Origin: Corynebacterium doosanense CAU 212 = DSM 45436
GTDB lineage: Bacteria; Actinomycetota; Actinomycetes; Mycobacteriales; Mycobacteriaceae
Assembly (NCBI RefSeq): GCF_000767055.1
Contig: NZ_CP006764.1
Span: 744,001 to 808,000, forward strand
DNA: 64,000 nt
Reading direction: 5' to 3'
The notes below the pieces were generated by a model, which saw nothing but the letters and a program-made list of their open reading frames with translations, ran no database searches and had not been told where the DNA came from. Of the stretch, positions 31,087 through 40,342 are shown piece by piece; within the stretch, counting starts at the first letter, position 1, and the number at the start of each line of letters is the position of its first letter. The position numbers were made by a program, and so were the translations under genes.

Positions 31087-32265
31087 TTACGCCGGACGTG
31101 CGCGCAGAGCCTTCATCCAGGTGAGCTTCCGACCGTTGTTGAGGATGGACGCCCGGTAGATGCGGGCGACCAGCCATATGGTCAGCGCGGTGACGACCGC
31201 CATGAGGAGCATGGACAGTCCGAACTCGCCGAGGCTCATGTTGCCCGCGGCGTACTGCAGAGGGGCCGTGCTGATGGAGAACGGCGGGATCCACGCCATG
31301 ACCTGCATCCACGTCGCGTCGACGCTGGTCCAGCCGAACAGCGGCACGTACATGACGGCGAAGACGACCAACATGATGGGAAGCTGCGTGGACTGCAGGT
31401 CCTCGGTGCGCTGCACCATCGCCCCGGCCGCGGCGTAGAGCGATCCGAAGAACACCATGCCCAGGACAAACGACACCAGCAGAATCGGCAGGATCGCCCA
31501 GGAGAACTCGATCCCCTCCACCAACCCCGACGCCGAGAGTGTGATCGCCCCGGCGGCCAGCCAGATCGTCGTGCATACAAATCCGAAGATGACGTTGCCG
31601 ATGATCTTGCCCGCCAGGAAGTCCATCGGACGGACCGTGGAGAGAATGAGTTCCACGACCCGCGAGGACTTCTCCTCGGTGACCCGGGAGCCGATGGTGG
31701 CCGCGAAGGAGATGATGGAAAACACCAGGATCATGGTGCCGGCGAGCGCGGCCAGCACGCTGGCGGTCTCGCCCTCGGGGGCTGCGCCGTCGTCGGAGAT
31801 GTCCACCGGGGTGACGTCCGTGGAGCCCAGCGCCGCCGCGAAGTCGCCCGGCGTCACGCCCACGGCCTCCAGTGCGTGGGTGGTCTCGTAGGTGGAGACG
31901 GCCTGGGAGGCCAGGGAGCTTATCGACGCCGATGCCGACCCGTCCGTGAGCAGCTCCCAGCCGTTCTCCCCGGGCACGAGGGCCGCGTCAGCGTCATCGT
32001 CGCGCAGGGCGGATTCGGCCTCGCCGCGGTCCGCCACCTGCGAGACCTCGGCGCCCGTGCCCTCAAGGACGGCGGGTTCGGTGGCGGCGATGCGGGGAGC
32101 GGCGGCGTCCTCGCCTCTGTCGCTGAAATATGCCAGGGCACCGATGCCGCCGACGATGACCAGCAGGGTGATGGCCAGCGAGATGATCATCCCCTTGTTC
32201 TTGGCGGCCACCGCGATCTCGCGTTTGGCTACCGTGGTGATCGTGTTCGTGGAGGAATAGCTCAT
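31087..32265 (-). CDS. ABC-2 type exporter permease (NatB-like)
   Basis: A 392-aa permease with one N-terminal membrane segment (LAITLLVIVGGIGALAYFSD), an extracytoplasmic domain of about 140 residues, and five C-terminal membrane segments, the typical layout of Na+-efflux/ antibiotic-resistance ABC-2 permeases. The start overlaps the ATPase gene stop by four bases. With the ATPase at 32262 it forms an exporter; the substrate may be a sodium ion, drug or lipid, but the sequence does not tell. Confidence 0.87.
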   Translation of the reverse strand: MSYSSTNTITTVAKREIAVAAKNKGMIISLAITLLVIVGGIGALAYFSDRGEDAAAPRIAATEPAVLEGTGAEVSQVADRGEAESALRDDDADAALVPGENGWELLTDGSASASISSLASQAVSTYETTHALEAVGVTPGDFAAALGSTDVTPVDISDDGAAPEGETASVLAALAGTMILVFSIISFAATIGSRVTEEKSSRVVELILSTVRPMDFLAGKIIGNVIFGFVCTTIWLAAGAITLSASGLVEGIEFSWAILPILLVSFVLGMVFFGSLYAAAGAMVQRTEDLQSTQLPIMLVVFAVMYVPLFGWTSVDATWMQVMAWIPPFSISTAPLQYAAGNMSLGEFGLSMLLMAVVTALTIWLVARIYRASILNNGRKLTWMKALRARPA

Positions 32266-33143
32266 CGCTGCACCACTTCCTGGAAGATGTCGTCGAGGTT
32301 GGGGACCTGGCGGGAGAAGGAATGGACGGGCCCGGCCGCCAGCGCGGCGTGGAGGATCTCCTGGTCGCGATCGGTGGAGTCGGCCTCCAGCACGACTCGG
32401 TTGGGGAGGACGTCGATTAGTGATGTCCCCTCGGGGTACCAGTCGCGCGCGGTGGTGTGAACCTCGTAGCGCACGGGGCCGCCGGAGCGCAGCTCGTCGA
32501 CGGTGCCCTCGGCGATCATCGAGCCGTGGGAGACGATGCCGACGCGGTCGCAGAGGCGCTGGACCAGGTCGAGCTGGTGGGAGGAGAACACCACCGGGAC
32601 CCCGGTGCGGGCCTTCTCCACGAGCATGTCGCTCATGACACTCACGGCGACGGGGTCGAGGCCGGAGAAGGGTTCGTCGAGGATGAGCAGCTCCGGGTCG
32701 TGGATGAGCGAGGCCGCGAGCTGGACACGCTGCTGGTTGCCCAGGGAGAGGTCGGAGAGTTTGTCGCCGATGCGCTCGGTGAGACCCAGGCGCTCGAGCA
32801 GATCCTCCGCGGACTTCTTCGCGGCCGGGGCCGTCATGCCGTGGAGGCGACCGAGGAAGGCCAGCTGGTCGCCGATCTTCTCCTTGTTGTACAGGCCGCG
32901 CTCCTCGGGCATGTAGCCGATGCGGCGGCGGAGGTCGTCGTTGAGCGGGGTGTCGCCGAGGCGGACCTCGCCGGAATCGGCGCTGAGCACGCCGAGGGCG
33001 ATGCGCATGGTGGTGGATTTCCCGGCACCGTTGGAGCCGACGAATCCGTACATCTCGCCCTCGCGGACAGAAAAGGTCATGTCGGTCAGGGCGCGTGTGT
33101 CGCCGAAGGTCTTGTTCAGGTGGTCAATGTGCAGCGCAGGCAT
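32262..33143 (-). CDS. ABC exporter ATPase
   Basis: A 293-aa ATPase: Walker A GSNGAGKST, signature LSLGNQQRVQLAASL, Walker B LLILDEPFSGLD, H-loop VFSSHQLDLV. The ~75-residue C-terminal extension is typical for partners of NatB-like permeases. Start and stop overlap the neighbouring genes (one and four bases), so the unit 33918 to 31087 is translated as a coupled operon under the Xre-type regulator. Confidence 0.92.
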   Translation of the reverse strand: MPALHIDHLNKTFGDTRALTDMTFSVREGEMYGFVGSNGAGKSTTMRIALGVLSADSGEVRLGDTPLNDDLRRRIGYMPEERGLYNKEKIGDQLAFLGRLHGMTAPAAKKSAEDLLERLGLTERIGDKLSDLSLGNQQRVQLAASLIHDPELLILDEPFSGLDPVAVSVMSDMLVEKARTGVPVVFSSHQLDLVQRLCDRVGIVSHGSMIAEGTVDELRSGGPVRYEVHTTARDWYPEGTSLIDVLPNRVVLEADSTDRDQEILHAALAAGPVHSFSRQVPNLDDIFQEVVQR

Positions 33144-33652
33144 TAGTCCTCCGTCGGGCGGTTGAAGGTGAGGGCGAAACCCACCGCCGGAAGGGTGCTC
33201 ACGGCGAGGTAGGTGAAGAGGAGATAGATGCCGGTCGCGGTGGCAAAGATCGCGGTACGGATCTGCTCACCCATGATCGTGCCGATGAGGATTGAAGCTA
33301 CGGCGCCGACGATGAGCAGGGCGTTGAGTAGCGTCAGCGCCCGCGAGCGCCACTGGTCAAGTACCTGGTTCTCGTAGTCGTCGCGCGCGTGGCGCGGTGC
33401 CATGTCCTTGGCACCGATGGTGTTGCGCAGCATGGTCCAGGATCCCATTGCGCAGGCCATGGCGACCAGGAGCGGCCACATGAAGTGGAAGGAGAGGAAG
33501 ATCCCGATCTCCATGAGGAGGCTCAGGGCGAGAAAGAAGAAGTAGGCGATGACCAGGGCGCGGGTGCGCTCCGGGGTGCGCCACCGCTCCGCCCAGCGGG
33601 GCGTGGGTGCTTCGTCGATGGTGTGCCAGAGTCGATGTTGCAGATTGGTCAT
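33143..33652 (-). CDS. Four-helix membrane protein of ABC/Xre module
   Basis: A 169-aa protein with about four membrane segments (ALVIAYFFFLALSLLMEIGIFL, FMWPLLVAMACAMGSW, LLNALLIVGAVASILIG, IFATATGIYLLFTYLAVS). No signature motif is visible. It sits between the Xre-like regulator and the ABC ATPase with one- and four-base overlaps, an arrangement seen where a small HTH protein controls a membrane protein and exporter. It may be an accessory or sensor subunit; function unknown. Confidence 0.75.
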   Translation of the reverse strand: MTNLQHRLWHTIDEAPTPRWAERWRTPERTRALVIAYFFFLALSLLMEIGIFLSFHFMWPLLVAMACAMGSWTMLRNTIGAKDMAPRHARDDYENQVLDQWRSRALTLLNALLIVGAVASILIGTIMGEQIRTAIFATATGIYLLFTYLAVSTLPAVGFALTFNRPTED

Positions 33653-33918
33653 GCTCGTGCTCCTTTGGCGTGGAGTTCGGTGGACATCGGCAGAAACTCC
33701 GTGCGCGAGAAGACCGCCTCGACCGGCAGGTCAAAGACCTCGCAGATGCGGAAGGCCAGGTCGAGGCTGGGGGAGTGGTCACCGCGCTCGAGTGCGCCGA
33801 TGGTCTGGGGGTTGACGTCGATGAGTTCGGCGAGCTGCGCACGTGACATGTCCCGTTCGACGCGCAGCACGCGGACCCGATTATGGATCGGGTTTTTGGG
33901 AAGTTTCTTTGGGGACAT
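33649..33918 (-). CDS. Xre-family small transcriptional regulator
   Basis: An 89-aa single-domain helix-turn-helix protein: RNRVRVLRVERDMSRAQLAEL with recognition helix VNPQTIGALERGDHSPSLDL and the final IxxxFxxxVExVF pattern typical of YozG-like Xre proteins. Such proteins usually repress their own operon with membrane transporters. It is the first gene of the module. The start region contains TGTTGCAT and TTGCGACA-like inverted elements upstream (33918-33945) that could be its operator. Confidence 0.88.
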   Translation of the reverse strand: MSPKKLPKNPIHNRVRVLRVERDMSRAQLAELIDVNPQTIGALERGDHSPSLDLAFRICEVFDLPVEAVFSRTEFLPMSTELHAKGARA

Positions 33919-33951
33919 GCGACAAAGTGTTGCATAAACCCAAGGATCTGT

Positions 33952-36156
33952 CTAGTTCAGGGAAACACTGGTGATCCGGTGGACCAGGAAACGGTGCACC
34001 TGACCGGTGCTTTCGTCGATGGCATCGACCTGCCCGCCCGAGACGGTCAGCGGCTTCACGGTCGCGCTCAGCGCCCGTCCGGCCTTGTCCACGGCGGCGA
34101 TGGTGACGGGTCGGCGGGCCCTGGCCGCGGCCTGCAGGACGGCCACGTGATCGTCCGGCTCGTCGGCGGGTTCCGTAGATCCCGAGCTCTCGTTGCGGCG
34201 GATGGCGGCGACGGCGGCAGCGATCCGGCTGTCGTCCACTGTGGGAGCAGCGCGTTGAGTTCTGCCGCGGGGCGAGGAGAACACACGCGCCGGTTCCGGG
34301 CGCACGTCCACCGAGATACCGGCGTCGTCCTCGGCCACGGGCTGGAATCCCGCCCGGCGCAGCACGTCCATGACCGCGGCCAGCCGGCGCGGCGAGATCG
34401 CGACCGTCGGTGCCAGCGCACGCAACTGCGCCTCCACCGCGGCGGGGGAACGCAGGACCTCCGCGAGTACGGACTCGTCGGTGCAGCGCAGGTAGCTCAG
34501 GGCCACACCCCCGCGCAGGGTGCCGTGCCGCCGGGCCACGTCCGCGACCAGGTAACCCACTGCCTGGGGAACCTCCCCGAGAGCGTGGCCCTCGAGCCAG
34601 CCGGTGACATCCTCCGGCGAGCGCCCTGCGTCGAGGGCCCGGCGGACGGAGGCCTCGGTGACTCGGTACATGCTGGCCAGGCCGGGGGTCTCCAGCTCGG
34701 CGAAGAGCTCCAGCTCCTGCTGCAGCCGCGCCGGCAGCGGGCCGGGGGCCATGACGGTCATGTCCGCCTGCACGATGACCTGGCTGACCTCGCCGGGGGC
34801 GTGCTCCCGGGCGGCGTCAGCGGTGTCCTCGCCAGCGAGCAGCGCGCGCAGCACCGAGGTGGCCGAGCCGCGGACCAGGACGCCGATCTCGCGGGCCTCG
34901 GCACACAGCGCCGAAATCTCCGCGTCACTCGGCGCCTCGGTGAACAGCGGCGCGGTGAAACGGGTGTCGGAAATCGCCTCCTCGTCGCCCAGGCTCGCCC
35001 CGAGCGGCAGGCGGGAGAACTGTTCCAACACGTGGCGACGCCGGGCGGGAAGGGCCTCGACGCGGAGCTCGCCCGAAAGCGGCCGGCCCTCGTGCCAGTG
35101 GGCCCAGGTGCTGGTTAACCAGCCGTCGATAAGCAGTGCCCACCTGTCGGGGAGGCTCGACTCCAGCCAGGCGTCGGCCTCCCGGGTGGGGGCGAGGTAG
35201 TTGGCGTCGGCGTCGAGGGGCTCGGGGACGTGCGCCGCCAGGCCCATCCCGAGCAGGCCGGCGGCCTCACCGAGGGAGACGAGCAGTGCCGCCTCGCGGG
35301 TGTCGGTGTTCAGGGCCTTCGCCAGGGTGGAGGTCAACCGGGCGGAGGGGCGGCCGTCCTTGTTCAGCGCCGCGGGCTGGGCGCCGAGGTGCTCGACGAG
35401 CCGCGCTACTCGACGGGTGAATTCCAGGCCCTGGGCGGCGCCGGACGCGTCTGTGCGCTCCTGCGCCTGCAGGTCAGGCGCCGCGTCGTGATCCGTGGGA
35501 GTCAGCGGGACGCGGGCAGGCTGCTGTCCGCGCAGGATCTGGGCGACGACCCTGGGCAGGCGGACATGCTGCGCGTCGACCCGCTCGAGCAGGCCGACGG
35601 AGATGAGGCGGGGGATGGGACGGGCGGGATCGGCGTCGATGGCGGCGTCGCGGCTGTGGCCGACCCCTCCCGCGCTGGCCAGGGTCAGCAGGACCCGGCG
35701 GTGGTCCTCGGGGAGTTCCGCGACGGCGGCGGCCACGTCTCCCGCCGGCCGGGCATCCAGCAGACTCCATCCGGTGGGCAGCGCGGGCATTGCCTCCGTG
35801 AGCAGCTGAAGATCGCCGTAGAAAATACCGTGGTCATAGAGCGTATCGACGGCCCGTTCCACCATCCGCCGATCCACCGGGACCCCCAGCCGGGAAACCA
35901 CAGAGTCGACGACCGCTACCCGATCCACCGGGGTGAGCTCGGCCCCGAGGTCGGCCGCCACCTCCATGACGGCAAGGTCCAGCGCGGACAGGCGACGAAG
36001 CGCCCGGGCCACGGAGGCGCGCAGCTGGAGGCGCCCGGCCAGCGGGATTATCCCCGGCGGGGGCGGCAGCACGGTGTCGGGCCGGGAACGCAGGAGGGTG
36101 GCCAGGTGGGCGTCGTCTAGCGAAGCCAGCCAGCGGCGGTAGGAATCGGAACTCAT
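33952..36156 (-). CDS. Helicase-associated (XPB N-terminal domain-like) protein
   Basis: A 734-aa soluble protein without Walker motifs. The N-terminus (YRRWLASLDDAHLATLLRSRPD) and the C-terminal ~150 residues (APTVAISPRRLAAVMDVLRRAGF..., then a WYL-like strand domain ending VHRFLVHRITSVSL) match the actinobacterial helicase-associated family found next to the XPB helicase. It probably works with XPB in DNA repair. The ATG at 36156 avoids overlap with the divergent small gene; longer frames upstream would run through its promoter. Confidence 0.82.
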   Translation of the reverse strand: MSSDSYRRWLASLDDAHLATLLRSRPDTVLPPPPGIIPLAGRLQLRASVARALRRLSALDLAVMEVAADLGAELTPVDRVAVVDSVVSRLGVPVDRRMVERAVDTLYDHGIFYGDLQLLTEAMPALPTGWSLLDARPAGDVAAAVAELPEDHRRVLLTLASAGGVGHSRDAAIDADPARPIPRLISVGLLERVDAQHVRLPRVVAQILRGQQPARVPLTPTDHDAAPDLQAQERTDASGAAQGLEFTRRVARLVEHLGAQPAALNKDGRPSARLTSTLAKALNTDTREAALLVSLGEAAGLLGMGLAAHVPEPLDADANYLAPTREADAWLESSLPDRWALLIDGWLTSTWAHWHEGRPLSGELRVEALPARRRHVLEQFSRLPLGASLGDEEAISDTRFTAPLFTEAPSDAEISALCAEAREIGVLVRGSATSVLRALLAGEDTADAAREHAPGEVSQVIVQADMTVMAPGPLPARLQQELELFAELETPGLASMYRVTEASVRRALDAGRSPEDVTGWLEGHALGEVPQAVGYLVADVARRHGTLRGGVALSYLRCTDESVLAEVLRSPAAVEAQLRALAPTVAISPRRLAAVMDVLRRAGFQPVAEDDAGISVDVRPEPARVFSSPRGRTQRAAPTVDDSRIAAAVAAIRRNESSGSTEPADEPDDHVAVLQAAARARRPVTIAAVDKAGRALSATVKPLTVSGGQVDAIDESTGQVHRFLVHRITSVSLN

Positions 36157-36220
36157 CGTGGGGGAGAGTCTAACCCCGGTGAGGTTACGTTTTGCTGCGA
36201 GGTTTGGTTGAATGGGGGAC

Positions 36221-36418
36221 ATGGCTAACGTTGAAAAGCATGGCGGTCGCGCGGATAACCCGGCCTGGCCCACGAACGTCCCCGAAGGGTTCCACCCCGT
36301 CTCCGAGACGCTGTCGCGCACCGTCGGTGCCGCCAGCCCCTACGGCGATGACCTGGAGCTCCCGATTCCCCCGGAGAAGCTCGGTTACGTCCACCCGTAC
36401 ACGCGCATCAACCGCTAA
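36221..36418 (+). CDS. Small conserved hypothetical protein (65 aa)
   Basis: A short soluble protein (MANVEKHGGRADNPAWPTNVPE... ends HPYTRINR) rich in Pro, Asn and Gly. An ATG nine bases upstream (36212) is equally possible. It diverges from the helicase-associated gene with about 60 bases between starts. The same kind of small gene is found at this position between the helicase-associated gene and rpfA in mycobacteria (from memory), which supports it being real. Function unknown. Confidence 0.65.
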   Translation: MANVEKHGGRADNPAWPTNVPEGFHPVSETLSRTVGAASPYGDDLELPIPPEKLGYVHPYTRINR

Positions 36419-36437
36419 GGGCTGATACCCAGAGCGA

Positions 36438-36481
36438 AAGGGCGGGGCCATCAGGAAAACTCCTGGTGGCCCCGCCCTTGT
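36438..36481. terminator. Bidirectional terminator between small gene and rpf
   Basis: An 18-bp perfect hairpin: AAGGGCGGGGCCATCAGG with CCTGGTGGCCCCGCCCTT, six-base loop. It lies between convergent genes and ends in TTGTG to the right and TTTCG to the left. Confidence 0.85.
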
Positions 36482-36503
36482 GTGTTACCGGGTGTGCGTC
36501 AAC

Positions 36504-37653
<1,150 letters not shown>

Positions 37654-38037
37654 ATGCCGATCGGCAAAGTGAAGTGGTACGACGCGGACAAGGGTTTCGG
37701 TTTTGTCACCAACCCGGGAGACGAGGATGTCTATGTCAACAAGTCCGTCCTCCCCGACGGGGTCGAGGAGCTTGAGCAGGGCCAGCGCATCGAGTTCGAC
37801 TTCGCCGCGGGCCGCCGCGGACCGCAGGCCCTGCGGGTGAAGGTGCTTGATTCGCCCAAGCGCCGCTCCACCAGCCAGCGCAAGCCCGACGAGCTGGCCA
37901 GCATGCTCTCCGATGTGCTCACCGTCATTGAGACACAGATCCAGCCGCCCCTGGCGAGCGGTCGTTACCCCGACCGCAAGGAGGCCCGCCAAGTGGCGGA
38001 GATCCTCCGCGCGGTGGCGAAGGAGCTCGACGCCTAG
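37654..38037 (+). CDS. cspB: Cold-shock protein with C-terminal extension (CspB type)
   Basis: A 127-aa protein. Residues 1-65 form the cold-shock OB fold: GKVKWYDADKGFGFV (RNP1) and VYVNKSVL (RNP2, with VYVN instead of the usual VFVH). Residues ~70-127 are a helical extension typical of actinobacterial CspB. It binds single-stranded nucleic acid and may act as RNA chaperone. Transcription probably starts near 37597 from the TATAGT box. It shares a 4-base CTAG overlap of stop codons with the convergent DUF2771 gene. Confidence 0.88.
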   Translation: MPIGKVKWYDADKGFGFVTNPGDEDVYVNKSVLPDGVEELEQGQRIEFDFAAGRRGPQALRVKVLDSPKRRSTSQRKPDELASMLSDVLTVIETQIQPPLASGRYPDRKEARQVAEILRAVAKELDA

Positions 38038-38576
38038 GACGCGTCCTCGGCGTTCTGGGTCGCCACCGACCACACGGTCGTGTACGGCCCTTCCTCACCT
38101 GCGTCGTTGTGACCGATGAGTACGGACTGAATCTCCACCACCACCAGCTTCGGCCGTTCGGCCCGCTCCGCGAGCGGGTCGACCGAGCCCGGGACGGTGA
38201 GAGTGTCCGACTCGGACGGGCCGTGGAGCACCTCGTCGTTGGCGGCGACATCGTCGTAGATGAGCACGGCTGACCAGTCGTGGTCGGCGACGTGCTGCGG
38301 AACCGTGATGGTGAGGGACTCGTCGTCGCCGACCTCGATGGTCTGCACGTCATTCTCATCCGGCTCGACCCCGGGTTCCGCGACGAGGTAGGGATGGATC
38401 TCGTAGTCCCGGTCACCGACCGTGGCGGTGAGCGTGGTGTTCTCCGGCTCCGGGTCGGGCCGGTTGCGCAGCCACGACTGCGCCAGGACAACAACAGCGA
38501 TGACGACCGCCGCGACAACGACGAGCGCCAGCATCTGGAGCAGGGACTTTCTTCGCGCCTCTTTGCGGGTAGCCAT
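38034..38576 (-). CDS. DUF2771 membrane-anchored protein
   Basis: A 180-aa protein with a basic N-terminus (MATRKEARRK), one membrane anchor (LLQMLALVVVAAVVIAVVVL) and an exported acidic domain (TATVGDRDYEIHPYLV, ESLTITVPQHVADHDWSAVLIYDD) matching the actinobacterial DUF2771 family of unknown function. It is 11 bases downstream of the glutamine cyclotransferase gene, so probably cotranscribed with it. It ends in a 4-base shared stop with cspB. Confidence 0.82.
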   Translation of the reverse strand: MATRKEARRKSLLQMLALVVVAAVVIAVVVLAQSWLRNRPDPEPENTTLTATVGDRDYEIHPYLVAEPGVEPDENDVQTIEVGDDESLTITVPQHVADHDWSAVLIYDDVAANDEVLHGPSESDTLTVPGSVDPLAERAERPKLVVVEIQSVLIGHNDAGEEGPYTTVWSVATQNAEDAS

Positions 38577-38587
38577 GGCCGACAATC

Positions 38588-39454
38588 CTACTGCTGCGGG
38601 ACGAAGCGAACCTCGTAGAGGTCGGGCCACAGCTTTCCTGTGAGGTAGAACCGGTCGGTGCCCGGGATGTGCGCGATGCCGTTGAGCACCGCGTCGGGGT
38701 CGTCCGCCGGCCCGTTGTCGGGCACGGCCGAGGCGTCGATGACCCCGGTGACCTCCCCGGTTCGCGCATCGATGCGCACGATGTCCGTGCGGGTGAAGAT
38801 GTTGGCGTAGATCTCGTCGCCCACACATTCCAGCTCGTTGATCCCGGCGACGGGCCGGCCCTGGAGCGTGACGGGGAACCGTTCCCGCTCCGCGAAGGTC
38901 TGGGGGTCGAGGCGCCGGAGCTTGTCCGTGCCGTCGGACATGATGAGCTCGCCGTCGCGCGAGCACAGCCCCCACCCCTCGCCCGTGTAGTTGACACGAT
39001 CGAGCTCCGCCAGGGTGTCCGCGTCCCGACGAAACGCCACGCCGGACTTCCAGGTCAGCTGCCACACGACGTCGTCGTACCGGGTGAGCCCCTCGCCGAA
39101 GAACGTCGGCTCCAGCTGGTGTTCGTCGCTCACCTGCCCGGACGTGGTGGTGCGGTAGATCCGGGACTGGCCGTTGCGACCGGTGCCCACCAGCAGTGTT
39201 CCGCCCGGCTCGACCTCGAGCCCCTGGGTGAAGGACGTCGGATCAGCGGGATGCGTGGCGACGATCTCGACACCCAGTCGCTCGACCGTGGAATCAGCCG
39301 GCGAACCCTCCGGGGAAGACGACGGGGACGACGATGAAGACGAGGCGCCGGCAGGCCCCGCCGGGGACGCCTCCGCGCAGGAGACGAGCGCGAGTGACAG
39401 TGTGGGAGTGAGGATGGCGGCGGAGAGCTTCCGGATGCCCAGTTGTTGACCCAT
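38588..39454 (-). CDS. Glutaminyl-peptide cyclotransferase-like lipoprotein
   Basis: A 288-aa protein with a lipobox (LALVSC, Cys ~26), a low-complexity Ser/Pro linker and a five-bladed beta-propeller of the glutamine cyclotransferase family: FTQGLEVEPGGTLLVGTG, FFGEGLTRYDDVVWQLTWK, GEGWGLC, NELECVGDEIYANI and NGIAHIPGTDRFYLTGK. The enzyme forms pyroglutamate at peptide N-termini; here it would act outside the membrane. The ATG at 39454 was chosen over 39463 on the signal peptide. It diverges from the DUF3027 gene by 29 bases. Confidence 0.88.
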   Translation of the reverse strand: MGQQLGIRKLSAAILTPTLSLALVSCAEASPAGPAGASSSSSSPSSSPEGSPADSTVERLGVEIVATHPADPTSFTQGLEVEPGGTLLVGTGRNGQSRIYRTTTSGQVSDEHQLEPTFFGEGLTRYDDVVWQLTWKSGVAFRRDADTLAELDRVNYTGEGWGLCSRDGELIMSDGTDKLRRLDPQTFAERERFPVTLQGRPVAGINELECVGDEIYANIFTRTDIVRIDARTGEVTGVIDASAVPDNGPADDPDAVLNGIAHIPGTDRFYLTGKLWPDLYEVRFVPQQ

Positions 39455-39483
39455 GTAAAACATTCTGCACCATATGCCCCATA

Positions 39484-40242
39484 ATGAAGGGCGTGTCCCA
39501 GCCGAAGAAGTCGTCCCCGTCTCGTTCCGCCGGCGGTTCCACTCACCGCCGCGGCAACAACCCGCTGCTGAGCAGGCGGGCGGTCGAGCTGTCCCGGGAA
39601 ATGCTGGAGCAACTCGGAGACGGAGAGGTCGGGCGCCACATCGGTGTCTCCGGCCTCGAGCGCAACGTGGCCACCCACCGATTCGAGGCGGCCGTGCCGG
39701 GCTACCCGGGGTGGGAATGGAACGTCGTCGTCGCCTGCGCCTCGGGGTCGGAGCATGTCACGGTCAACGAGACCGCGCTGGTGCCCGCGCCCTCGGGCAA
39801 CGCGCTGCAGGCGCCGGAATGGGTCCCCTACTCCGAGCGACTGCTGCCGGGCGACCTCGGCCCCGGAGACCTCATGCCTCCCGCGCCCGATGATCACCGG
39901 CTGACGCCCGACCCCGATGAGGCAGGGGTGGAGGCGGCCGAGGGGCGCCGCCACTACCTCACCCGCCGGGGTCTGGACGAGGCCAAGCAGCGCTGGCGCA
40001 CGGGGGAGTACGGCCCGGGCAGCGAGTTTGCCGAGAAGGCCACCCTGCACTGCCGGACCTGTGCGTTCTACCTGCCCGCCGCCGACCCCGTCGGGGAGAA
40101 CTTCGGTGTGTGTGCCAACGAGTACTCCGCCGACGGGATCCTGGTCCACGCCACCTACGGATGCGGTGCCCACTCGGAGACCGTGGTGCACGAGACCCCG
40201 GCGGCTCAGGACGCCTTTGACGACGAGAGCCCCGTCTTCTGA
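39484..40242 (+). CDS. DUF3027 protein with cysteine cluster
   Basis: A 252-aa actinobacterial protein. The N-terminus is basic; residues ~30-190 match the DUF3027 pattern (VGRHIGVSGLERNVATHRFEA, WEWNVVVACASGSEHVTVNE, EWVPYSERLLPGDLGPGDL). Near the C-terminus CRTCAFYLP and two later cysteines (GVCANEYS, YGCGAHSE) could bind a metal. Function is unknown; the family is found beside sepH/serC in this chromosomal region. Confidence 0.82.
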   Translation: MKGVSQPKKSSPSRSAGGSTHRRGNNPLLSRRAVELSREMLEQLGDGEVGRHIGVSGLERNVATHRFEAAVPGYPGWEWNVVVACASGSEHVTVNETALVPAPSGNALQAPEWVPYSERLLPGDLGPGDLMPPAPDDHRLTPDPDEAGVEAAEGRRHYLTRRGLDEAKQRWRTGEYGPGSEFAEKATLHCRTCAFYLPAADPVGENFGVCANEYSADGILVHATYGCGAHSETVVHETPAAQDAFDDESPVF

Positions 40243-40276
40243 CCCCCTCTCCCCGTTTTGTGTATATCCGCTGGAA

Positions 40277-40301
40277 GTGCGAAAGTTTATCTCGTTCGTA
40301 C
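40277..40301. promoter_or_regulatory. Inverted repeat upstream of purine permease
   Basis: GTGCGAA (40277-40283) and TTCGTAC (40295-40301) form an inverted repeat with one mismatch about 42 bases before the permease ATG. It may be an operator for a purine-responsive repressor. No purine riboswitch fold was found in the short leader. Confidence 0.35.
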
Positions 40302-40342
40302 ACCACTATCCGGTACACATGATCAAGGGGAAGTGAACGCCC

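Noticed and set aside
40243..40342. Purine riboswitch before the AzgA-type permease
   Set aside because: The 100-base leader lacks the conserved three-way-junction core sequences; only an inverted repeat is visible.
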